Positions 43,849-53,609 of a stretch of DNA of 64,000 bases are shown piece by piece. The position numbers and the translations under genes are program-made. The notes beneath the pieces were generated by a model, which saw nothing but the letters and a program-made list of their open reading frames with translations, did not search any database and had not been told where the DNA came from. Each line of letters begins with the position of its first letter. The stretch's first letter is position 1. Source of the DNA: Phialophora verrucosa (lineage: Eukaryota; Ascomycota; Eurotiomycetes; Chaetothyriales; Herpotrichiellaceae); assembly GCA_002099365.1 (NCBI GenBank), contig MSED01000004.1:1984001-2048000 (forward strand). Direction: 5' to 3'.

Positions 43849-44524
43849 GGTAATGTTCACGAAAGGAGGTCCTCCTCACCGAGAATGATTTCAGCTGGTT
43901 TTCTTCCGAAATTGAGATTGGAGTTAGACATCGGTTGGCAGAATCAATGGACCATGTGTTGTGGATTCCTCAGTCAGGCTGCATTTCATTACTTTCGACA
44001 TGGTGCTGGAAACCTCAGACACGGACACCTTGCCGACTGGCACACCGGTTGCCTTGATTCGTGGCGTTACCCCCCTGGTCGCTGGCTGGTCTTCCTGGGA
44101 TGTCCTCCAGTCGCGCTTCGTGGCAACTCCAAGTAGCCAACAACTGAGCGATCCGATGCGCCCATTCACCTTTAGCGACAGACAACTTTTCCCTCTGCCT
44201 CAGCCACGTTGACACACATGGGTGAGGTGTCGAGGTCTCGACTGCGCATTCAAAATCGGCGCCCTGTTCTGTGATCGCGGTGCTCCCACCCTTGTTCGGA
44301 CCATAACACGGTGGTGTGTCTGAGTCGCATACTTCCCTTGTGAGGACTTATGTGCTTTCAGATGTGATTCATTCGTACCGTTGTTGTTGTTATGAAGCTG
44401 CGTATCTCTGAATGAAAGCTAGAGCTATTAATTACGCGTGGTAGCCCTGCATCGCTCCTTCCGTATCATTTCTGGCGTGCTGGACCTTGCAGCCGTTGTT
44501 CCCTCCACACCGGTAATCCTCGTC
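43849..44524. promoter_or_regulatory. Divergent promoter between HET-S-like gene and NLR
   Basis: 676 bases between the two start codons, with no other gene. A shared region would allow joint control of effector and receptor. No specific site is claimed. Confidence 0.45.
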
Positions 44525-47500
44525 ATGCAGGAAGGCAATCAGTACAACAATATCGGAGTACACGCCCAAAATGTTCATCTGGGCAATGCATACGGTCCAA
44601 ACGGATCTCAACGTAAGTGCTTCTCCTTAGCAGGCATACGCGGGTCTCATAGAATGACATCTAAAGCACAGAACAAACGATTGAAGACCTCCTCCAACAT
44701 CTGTTCATGACGGATCCATCTGACGACCTTGCTAAAACACAAAGGCTCAAAGGGAAACGGGTTCAAGGAACCTGCGAGTGGATTTTGAACAGGAATGAAT
44801 TTATACTGTCGGAGGGTGGGGCCGGCTTGGAGCTGCTGTGGCTCATCGGTGCTCCTGGCATCGGCAAGACAGTCATGTCCTGTTTTCTTGTCGAAGCGCT
44901 CCGAAGAAAGGCACAGGGGACGCCACCAATGATTCTCACGTACTATTTCTGCGACAATAAAGACGAACTGCGGAGCACGGCCACTGCCATTCTACGGGGA
45001 ATCCTCCTGCAATTGTTGAAACAAAGGCCGACCCTGTTCGAGCTGATCAGGGAGGACTATAGACTGAAGAAGGCCAACATTGTCAACAGCTTGGATGCGC
45101 TCTGGAGACCACTCCTTCGGATGTTGAACACGTGCGACAACGAGAAGGTCTACATCCTCATCGACGCTTTAGACGAGTGTGAGGTATCGTCGCGGAGAGA
45201 ACTTTTGGACATGCTTGGGGATTTGGCCAGTTCATCCAAAGCCAAAGTTCTAATAACCGGACGACCCGAATCTGATATAGAGGACACTGCAGGGGTCATT
45301 GGCCAAAGCCTCCGATTGGACTCGGTGAAGGTCAACGACGACCTTTCGAAGTTCATCGATATACGGATCGACGAGCTGAAAGTTAGGAAGCCCACATTTC
45401 CTGCCAAACTGGTCGAAGATATCAGGACTGCCTTGCGAGACAAAGCTGGGGGAACGTTCTTATGGGCTTCGCTGGTGCTGAAGGACATATCATCGTCAAA
45501 GACCAGCAGAGAAGCCAGGGGGAAACTCGAGATTTTGCCTTCTGATCTATCCGATGTCTACAAGAGGATACTGGAGAATATCGAGGACGAAACTGAACAC
45601 GCACTGCTTATCCTGCAATGGGTGGTTGCTTCACGGCGGCCCATGACTGTTTGCGAGCTCGCCACAGTGCAGGCGTTGGCCGCCAGAGACCGGAAAGACA
45701 ACTGTGTGCCACACGCGGACGTCATAGAAGAGTACAAGGACGGTTTCAAAGCTTGCGGTCCACTCCTCTACCACGATCCCGACACCGACACCGTAAATCT
45801 CATTCACCAGTCAGCAAAAGAGTATCTAGTCGGGAAAGACTGCCTACCAACTCACTATCATATAAGCCAAGAAGCGGCCTCCCTATCTATTTTGGAAACC
45901 TGTTGGACGTACATCAGCATGCAAGAATTTCAGCAAGGCACCATAATCATCGAGCGGAGCGAAGCCAATGAATTGCAAGCGCCCCGACTCACTAGACGGG
46001 TTCGGGATGCCGATGGCTTCCTTGAATATTCCGTTGCGGAGCTTCGGGATTCTTGTTATTCGACTCCACGTTATTACACTCAGAAGTTTCGGGATGGTGA
46101 ACTGGCAGACAGGCTCCACTTACTCTCCATTTTCATAAATCAATGTGAAGTGCTGTGCGACCTTCCCAACTTGCGGGACTTTTGGCTCCTCGCCTTTGTG
46201 CGTGAGCGCCATGCAGACGGGGTGCAGAATCTCATTGAGAAAGGAGCTGATGTAAACGTGAGAGTCCACAGTTGGATGGAGGAAGGGTGGACAGCTTTGC
46301 ATCTTGCGGTTGCAGCTGGAAATGTCATAATTGTTCGGTTGTTACTAAGTTATGGGGCGGACGTCATGGCCCGCACGGCGAGTGGAGAGACGGCGCTTTA
46401 CATGGCTGTAATGGAAGGGAACAAGGATATGGTCTCACTGCTGCTGGAGATGGGAGCCAACATGAACGAAAAATATCACGACAAAGATACTGCTTTCAGC
46501 GTTGCGCTCAAATCGCAGGGAGATGATTTTGCTCTCTTCTTGTTAGAGAAAGGCGCTGATCTTGAAATCCATATCGAGGACCCAGAGCATACAGCACTGG
46601 TCGAGGCTGCGGTTACAGGATGTTACAGGGTCGTTACGTGCTTGGTGGAAAGGGAGATCCGTTTTAAGGAGAGCAGATGGGGAGGTGATGCACTCGCCGC
46701 AGCCATAGAACACGGACACGCGGCTGTTGCGAGATTCCTGATAGATCAGGGGGCTGATCTCGCATGGAAAAGCGAGCATGATGGTAAAAGCCTGCTTTAT
46801 ATTGCGGCAGAAAGAGGCCACGACGATATTCTCCGGATGTTGGTTGAGAAAGGTCTTGATCCGAACGACTCAGCTGACCACTGGGTGGGACCGCATCATA
46901 TACTTCAACGCTCAACCCGGACGGCTCTAGAAGCTGCATTGGCGAAAGGTGCGAGGGCGGCTGTTGAGGTTCTGATCGAGGCCGGGGCGGACATTAGCAT
47001 CAGAGGATACCGAGGACGAACAGCCCTGCACCTAGCTGCACAGCATGGACGCGTTCCGGTGGTTGCCACTCTTCTCAGAGCAGGTGCAGTCACTATTGCA
47101 CCGGATGACTTTGGGAGAACGGCGCTGCACCTAGCCGCACAGCATGGACGAAGGTCAGTGGTTACCACTCTCCTCGGAGCAGGCGCAGCCGTCAATACAC
47201 CCGATGACATCGGGCGGACCGCCTTGCATCACGCGGCCGTTAATGGACATGAGGAAATGGTGACCATGCTCATCCAGAGCGGCTCAGACATCAACGCGAG
47301 GACGAACAGTGGAGAGACGGCGCTCCATTTGGTGGCTCGATCGGCTCAAGAGGTCGAGAGGTCAAGAATCGACGGAATGGGAAATTCTGACCGGGTTGAA
47401 GATTTGGAGGTTGCTCAACTCTTGATGAAGAAAGGTGCAAATATCCAAGCCACCAACTTTGACGGACCAACCTCACTCCATCTACCAGTTCGAGAAAGAA

Positions 47501-48921
47501 ATGCAGCCATAACGGGCCTTGTCCTGAAGCATGTCGTCGACATTGACGCAACTGATGAGAGTGGGATGACGGCATTACATCAAGCGGCATCGCACACGGT
47601 TAACCCATTCTTCTATTACTATGGAAGAGGAGACAACACCGTAGCTACCATGCTGTTGGAAAAGGGAGCCAGCGTTGAAATAAGGGACAAAGCTGGGCGA
47701 ACACCTCTTTTCATGGCAGCTGCGAACGAAGATAGAGGCATGTGCCGCATACTTCCTGCCACCGGTGCTGATGGCACAGCAATGCGCGCCGTGCAGCCAG
47801 GTGACGAAACATATCCCAAAGTCGATGAAGTTCGCAAAGCGACGGAAAGATGGCGCAACATAATTGAGCAGACAGCCAGGTCGACCGGTGATGAAACGAA
47901 TACCTGCGACAACTATGAGGCAAATGACCAGGACAGACAGAAAGAGCGGGAACAACAAGCTGAAAGAGAAATTCTGCGGCTACTGTTTGAAATGGCAGCC
48001 TTTGCGCAAGCGGAGTTTGACCCCTCGCCGGAGTGGTTTGCCGAAGCGTGCAGCGAAGGACACGATAGTGTGGTGTCGATGATGCTGGAAAAGGGCGTGG
48101 AAGCTTCAATAACGAAAGAGGACAAAATAGAGTCGCTAATTCTCGCTGCGGAGGCGGGACACGAAGCGATTGTTCGCGTGTTGGTTGAGAGTGGCGTTGA
48201 GACCGAGCCCGAATCGACCGACTGCAGGTCGGCTCTGTACGAGGCGGCTTCCAAAGGACACGAAAATATAGTCCGCTTTTTGCTCCAGAAAGGGGCCAAA
48301 GCGGGAAGAACGTACGGAGGTTTTACGCCTCTCCTTTCCGCCGCCGCCAATGGCCACGGTAAGGTTGTCGAAATCTTGTTAGATGGTGGCGCGGGCATAT
48401 CAGACCGAAATGACGAGGGAACTGCCCTTCATTGGGGCGCTAGACGTGGTCGTGATGACGTGGTGCGAGTCGTCCTTGAACGAGGTGCTGTTGTTGATGA
48501 CAAAAACGATAGCGGCAACACCCCGTTACACCTGGTAACTCGATTTGGTAACGAGGCGGTAGTGCGACGGTTACTAGACGCTGGTGCCGACCCAATGTTG
48601 AAAAACAAGTTCGGGCATACAGCAATGCACGAGGCGATTGACTGGCGGAGAAGCACAGATATTGTACTACTCCTACTTCAGCATGGAGCTGATCCCAAAA
48701 CCACAGTCGAGCCAGGCAACAAAACGTTGCTGTCGTGGGCGAAGGCCCAAGGACGTGAAGTAATGAGTCTGCTGGAACCGGACCAAGAATGGTTTGATAT
48801 CCAGGGTCGGGACGGCCAAGACCTCTTGACATGGGCGATTGAGGATGGCTACGAAGACATCGTGCATCGACTATTGGAGATGGGAGTTAAGCTGAGCGTG
48901 CAACCGAGCGAGATGATGTAG
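44525..48921 (+). CDS. NLR receptor: N-terminal amyloid motif, NACHT, ankyrin repeats
   Basis: Two exons (44525-44612, 44672-48921), 1445 residues. Exon 1 encodes 29 residues, including Y7-x-N-I-x-V ... G20-N21-A-Y23-G, which resembles the repeats of the neighbouring HET-S-like protein. After the 59-nt intron comes TIEDLLQHLFMTDPSDD and GTCEWIL, the usual lead into fungal NACHT domains. Walker A is GAPGIGKT (residues 89-96), Walker B YILIDALDECE (Asp194, Asp197), followed by ITGRPESDI and a winged-helix region. From about residue 565 to the end there are roughly 23 ankyrin repeats, broken by a charged helical insert near residues 1060-1115. The expected role is ligand sensing by ankyrins, NACHT oligomerisation, then amyloid templating of the HET-S partner. 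No frame break is visible. Confidence 0.92.
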
Positions 48922-49663
48922 TCTAACATTATGTTTCTTTTCGCTGCGTATTTGGTGTATCCTACTCTGTGTGCCGAACGGATGGCGGTACGGTGCGAGC
49001 GTGCGTCCGGTTGGTCGGCAGGAAGAAAACCCCCGTGCATATGGGCCGAGTACTAATTAGATATTCCGGGTGGGATATGGATGGTCTCAAGAATATCTCT
49101 GATCTGGGGGAGTCTAAGTACGGCCAGCGCCGACTCGGGGACCGGCTCGCCAAAGGGAGATGGTCGCCTTGTACACGTCCGCGGGAGTAGAGATGTCGAT
49201 GGTGATAACATATAACTGACCCTGTCGCGCTTCGCAAGCGTCTCGAGTCGGCTTGGATCGACTCTCGAACATAGGTTGTCGTCTGGCGAGTTGGCGGTGA
49301 CTCTCGAGGATAGTCGCACTAGCCCGAGATAGGCCTAGTATTACCTGGATGCCAAGAGCCCCTGCCAAGCATTGCCAAGGGTTGAGCTGAGATCAAGTCG
49401 CTATTTTTCCAAGGAGTAGAAGTACTTCTACCACGCAGGCTCCCACGCACCTTCGTCTTCCGTATACCAATTGGGTGATTCTCTGGAAAAGCGACCTAGC
49501 CACTCTCCTAGGACAGACTCGAGGTGGCGGGAAACGGGATGTGCTGTTCGGGAGAGTCCAAAGGAAGCTCCCCGGAATACTCCTTGTGGTGCACAGCGCG
49601 GACGGCCTCATCATTACTGACTATTACTATGCACTCCCCACAGTGCCGGCACCATCAACGGGA
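48922..49663. other. Convergent spacer after the NLR
   Basis: 740 bases between two converging genes. Nothing coding is supported. Confidence 0.45.
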
Positions 49664-51700
49664 CTATACATTACTATGTATCTTTACTATTGACTGCTCC
49701 AGCACATCGGCCCTGCCCCGTCGCGACTTTGTCGCCTTTAGTCTTCGTGTAGCGAACAGCATGTCTCTGCCTGTGCTTGTCCCCATATTACCAGCCTCCG
49801 CCACATCCTCTAGCTCCATCTCTTCCACCACCTCCATTCTCCCCGCTGTGGTCCTTGCCCTTTCCTCGACATCACATTCGGCCACAAAGTCCACAAACGA
49901 CCAGGCAGTCGTGTTTGGAATCCCCTTTGCCGTCCTCGGAAGACTGCCGATCGTGAGCAACACAAGACAGCACAGCAGAAGTGCTCCCATCACGGCGGTG
50001 TACAGCCACACACTCCACGCCGCGACAGCGAGGCCGTAATACATCGTCGATAGACTCGCTGTGACATACAGGCCCTGCTCCGGAGGTAGACCCTCGAGCA
50101 CCCGGTCTGGGGAGAGGACGTTGCTGTACGGCGAGATGTACGTGGGCTGGAAGTAGTACAAAGGGATGGCGAGGAGGTTGTAGAGTTTCAAGGTCGCCTG
50201 TGCGGCGGTCGGGGCAGAAACGGCAGTGAACAAGAGGTTGCTGTAGAGCATACTGACGAATTGTTCGGCGGGGCTCTGGGAGGCAAGGGTCGACCTCACC
50301 CCCAGCGTGGTGTTGTAGAGGGAGAGCATGTCGGCCGCGGAGATGGAAAAGGCTGTGGGCGTCGAGAAATCGGACACCGCGACGGCGGAAAGGTTGGCTC
50401 GGGACAAATGTACGGTCGCGTGGCGGACGTATGCTCGCATTGTCATCGTCCACCCAGGCGCAGAAAACCAGGACGGGTCGTCCAAGCAAGTGGAGTCTGC
50501 AACCGTCAATGGACAGACCACGAATTTCGCGTCAACGGCATTGGGGCCGGACTGAGAGAGGCAGATCTGCATGGCATCGCTCTCTCTGCCCAACACGATG
50601 CAGTCGCGATCGCCCTGAAAGCTTACTTCGGGCCCAAGGTAGGTGAAGTCGAGCTGTAGGCCGCGGACGGAGTGGATCGTATAGATGGGCGCTGTGGGCA
50701 GCGTCGTATTCAGTGTCGGCCACGGCGTGATCAACTGGCTCCCGCCGTGCAGATAATAGCCCCATCCACAGGAGTTGTTGGAGAAGAAATTCGACACATC
50801 GCATTTGGATCGGCCGGTGTCTACGACGGGCACGCTCCACGAGACCGCGCTGGTCTGGAGCAGAGCAGAGTAGTCGCTGGCCATGAGCGTAGCAGCGACG
50901 GAGGCGTAAATGAGTGCCCAGGTTGCATTAAAGTCGCCGATACCAGCCGAAACGGGAAAGCTGGCGTGGTCGTCGAAGAACATTCGCACATCGACGTTGC
51001 TGAGAAGGACGATGCCCATGGCAGGGGGTATGATGACGACGATGAGCTTCAGCCAGCTCAGGCGTCGGGCCCCGGAAGCATTGATGTAGAGCAGCTTGAT
51101 CCATCCCCACGGTCCACTGCCTGGGCAGAGCGCGAGGAACGACGACAGGCGGGTGCCGCCACCTTGTGCGATAAGCACCCATAACGCTCTTTCCGTGGAG
51201 AGACGAATGAGCAAGACTAGAGAAACACTGGTCAGTTCCGATAGTGTGCGGAGCACAAGTAGCGTGTTACTGGGATTCAGCGCCGTGAAGGAGAGATAGC
51301 GAAGGCCGGTAGAACCAAATGCGTAGCACACTGTTGTGATATATATGCCGATAGCGACACAGGCGCAGGCCCACGTCGGAGCGGACTGTCGGAGGGCCGA
51401 GTGTCTTCTTGGTTGACGTTCAACGATCTCCTCAATGACAGCGGCCTTCTTGCCCGTACTCGGGGTGGAAGTCTCGGTGCTAGTAGTAGGCGGCTCCCCG
51501 TCATGATTTGACACTGGTTCTTCCGCGGCGGTGTCTTCTACAGAGTTCAAGTCACCCGCGCTGTTGGAAGATGCAGCAGGCTGTGGGACTTCTGCATCGT
51601 CGTGAAGACTTGTGTTGGAGGACTGCTCGCTTTCCTGCTGGCCTTCGAGCTGGCCTTCGAGCTGGCTTTCGAGCTGGCCTTCGTGCTGGCCTGCCTCCAT
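49664..51700 (-). CDS. Multispan membrane protein of unknown function
   Basis: A single exon of 678 residues from the first in-frame ATG at 51700. The frame is open further upstream but begins at TTG. Residues 1-100 are polar and low complexity, starting with an EGQLE/ESQLE tandem (12-bp DNA repeat). Four hydrophobic segments follow between about residues 115 and 290 (ACACVAIGIYITTVCYAF; LIVVIIPPAMGIVLL; WALIYASVAATLMA). Then comes a roughly 270-residue probable extracellular part with several Asn-glycosylation sequons and paired cysteines, a strong membrane span near residue 590 (WLYTAVMGALLLCCLVLLTIG), and a charged cytoplasmic tail. The layout resembles large fungus-specific membrane proteins without assigned role. 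Proximity to the NLR may be coincidence. Confidence 0.75.
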   Translation of the reverse strand: MEAGQHEGQLESQLEGQLEGQQESEQSSNTSLHDDAEVPQPAASSNSAGDLNSVEDTAAEEPVSNHDGEPPTTSTETSTPSTGKKAAVIEEIVERQPRRHSALRQSAPTWACACVAIGIYITTVCYAFGSTGLRYLSFTALNPSNTLLVLRTLSELTSVSLVLLIRLSTERALWVLIAQGGGTRLSSFLALCPGSGPWGWIKLLYINASGARRLSWLKLIVVIIPPAMGIVLLSNVDVRMFFDDHASFPVSAGIGDFNATWALIYASVAATLMASDYSALLQTSAVSWSVPVVDTGRSKCDVSNFFSNNSCGWGYYLHGGSQLITPWPTLNTTLPTAPIYTIHSVRGLQLDFTYLGPEVSFQGDRDCIVLGRESDAMQICLSQSGPNAVDAKFVVCPLTVADSTCLDDPSWFSAPGWTMTMRAYVRHATVHLSRANLSAVAVSDFSTPTAFSISAADMLSLYNTTLGVRSTLASQSPAEQFVSMLYSNLLFTAVSAPTAAQATLKLYNLLAIPLYYFQPTYISPYSNVLSPDRVLEGLPPEQGLYVTASLSTMYYGLAVAAWSVWLYTAVMGALLLCCLVLLTIGSLPRTAKGIPNTTAWSFVDFVAECDVEERARTTAGRMEVVEEMELEDVAEAGNMGTSTGRDMLFATRRLKATKSRRGRADVLEQSIVKIHSNV
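51638..51691 (-). repeat. 12-bp tandem repeat inside the membrane protein gene
   Basis: About 4.5 copies of ctggccttcgag (plus strand), coding for repeated (L/H)-E-(G/S)-Q on the minus strand near the N-terminus. The unit is a multiple of three, so copy changes keep the frame. Confidence 0.85.
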
Positions 51701-52992
51701 CGCTAATATCGCATGGCTCTTGAGAACCTCAGCCTGATCAGGTTGATTGGGATTTGAACTTGAGCAACACCTGCTCGGGGCCGACGTGCGCCTCACCCCG
51801 ACCCTGCCGGTTTTTATATGTAAACCACTCACGCTCCGTCTCGGCTTCACACTCACCTCGTTCACCTCGCCCACCTCGTCCACCTTCACACTCACACTTC
51901 CTCCCAACTTGCCTCCCCGCCATGCAGCGCCAAGGCCGGACCTAAAGTTGGTGGCGTACCGACCTCGCCTGTTCGATCCGCGCCTTCTCGACTTTCAACC
52001 ACCTTTCCGTCCCTTCGTTCGCGCCGATGTGCTATGCCACGTGGTGTTACCTAAAAGGGGGGCAACAGTAATATGCTAGGCGTTGGAAATAGATAAAGTC
52101 ACTTGTCACCATGAGCTCGAGTGGAACAACACCTGTATTCAATGGTAGCGGTCGGGGTACAAGCCTTATTAACTAATACGCTGTCCATAGAAATGGGCAT
52201 TCGGCAAGTACGCCACAGTTGACGGAAATCGCCATCGAAGTCACGAAGGGTGTAGTACTTCTCGGCTAGTCTCCGGTCCTAGGTTGACGTATAGAGTGGA
52301 CAGAAAACCATTGAGAGGCTGCCACCTGACTCGGAATTTCCCATCAGGCTGAATACTTGTCCATTGTAATGTCCTTACTTTTACTCGTACACGTGAACAA
52401 TTCGAAACCTAAACCTGGGATATTCTGTCTAGTGAACCGGTGGCATCCTATGGTTCTGTCCCTCTAAGTTAACCAGCGATGGCGAGGCAAATCCATACCG
52501 TTGCCCATTCGGCTGCGACGGTAAAAGGTACTTGGTACTTGGTCTGAACCTACTGTAAGCGAAGCCGGTCGACGCGGCGGCTGATCCACGGATGTCAATT
52601 CCGGTAGACAGAACTTTAAAGTAATAAGAATCCTCTGCAGAAAGGAGACCACGTTGCTACATACGTAAAATTGGGACTGATTTGCATCACCTGGACAAGG
52701 CATCAAAGACAGGCTTGTAGTAGAGTCGCGCCCCCCATGGGCAGAGGCAGACGATCCTGATATCTTGTTGAATAGAGCAAAGGCGCTGGTGATCTGGAAG
52801 TGAGACAAGGAGGATCGAGCACCCATGGTCTTGTCGTATCCAGATTCCCATTGCTCGTACCTACGAGGAGAGCAGCACTTGTCTTGACGTAATACTGGAT
52901 GCGAGTACCGTTCCAGTGCTGATGTAGGTCGACATTCACTTTTGAAGTCTGTGGATGTCATGGTTGCGTCACCATCATTTCACTCTTTACGG
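51701..52992. other. Divergent intergenic region
   Basis: 1.3 kb upstream of both the membrane protein and CON-6. No supported gene; short minus-strand frames near 52464-52961 are unconvincing. Confidence 0.45.
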
Positions 52993-53000
52993 TATATAAA
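52993..53000 (+). promoter_or_regulatory. TATA box of the CON-6 gene
   Basis: TATATAAA lies 123 bases before the CON-6 start codon, with a CT/AC-rich leader between. A clear TATA box fits a strongly inducible, stage-specific gene. Confidence 0.6.
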
Positions 53001-53122
53001 TGCCAACCACATCCTTCTCTCACGTCTGAGAGCGCAAGAAAACCGAACTTCTTGACCTCGTTTAGCACCACAAGCCTTACCCTCAACGACCTCTTCGAGT
53101 ACACCGCAGCAAATCCACCAAC

Positions 53123-53609
53123 ATGTCATTCCAACGCGATATCGACCGTGACGCGACTCTCCAAGACATCAATGATTCTCCAGAGGACATTTCGAAGAAG
53201 GCTCAAGGCCACAAAGCCAACCTGAGCAACCCACGTATGTGCTATTCTGTTCACCGTTGCTTTACCGAGTGCTTCGTTGTCCCTCATGTGGCGAGCCTCC
53301 TGTTGTGTTGTATGTGGCTGACAACTCTTTCATAGGCACGAGTGACGAATCCAAACAGCATTCCGAAGAGGTGCTCAAGTCTCTCGGCGGTGACAAGGCA
53401 TTCTTCGGCAAGCAGGAACCGGAAAAGGACTCGACTCGGGTGGCTGCTGGGCTGAAATCGTAAGTCATTATATCCAGGCGACGGCGAGCGTTCGTGCACT
53501 AGAGTTCCATCAGTTTCTGACACGCATTGCTAGAACTGTGAATCAATCCAAGCCTGAGGTGAGCCAGGAGGCAAGAGACTCGGCTCAGGAGAGGTTGGAC
53601 AATATGTGA
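53123..53609 (+). CDS. con-6: Conidiation-specific protein 6 (CON-6)
   Basis: Three exons (53123-53234, 53336-53459, 53534-53609), 103 residues. It contains two copies of the CON-6 repeat: GHKANLSNPRTSDESKQHSEE (the second half of it crosses intron 1) and GLKSTVNQSKPEVSQEARD. The family pattern is GxKAxLxNPxxSEEAKxxA. The protein is small, hydrophilic and without signal peptide or membrane span. In Neurospora, con-6 mRNA is abundant in conidia and the protein is degraded at germination. The exact biochemical role is unknown; a protective role is suspected. Introns have GT-AG ends (gtatgt/catag; gtaagt/gctag), with matching phases 1 and 2. Confidence 0.93.

Noticed and set aside
49664..51907. 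Longer N-terminus for the membrane protein up to 51907
   Set aside because: That start is TTG; the first ATG in frame is at 51700.
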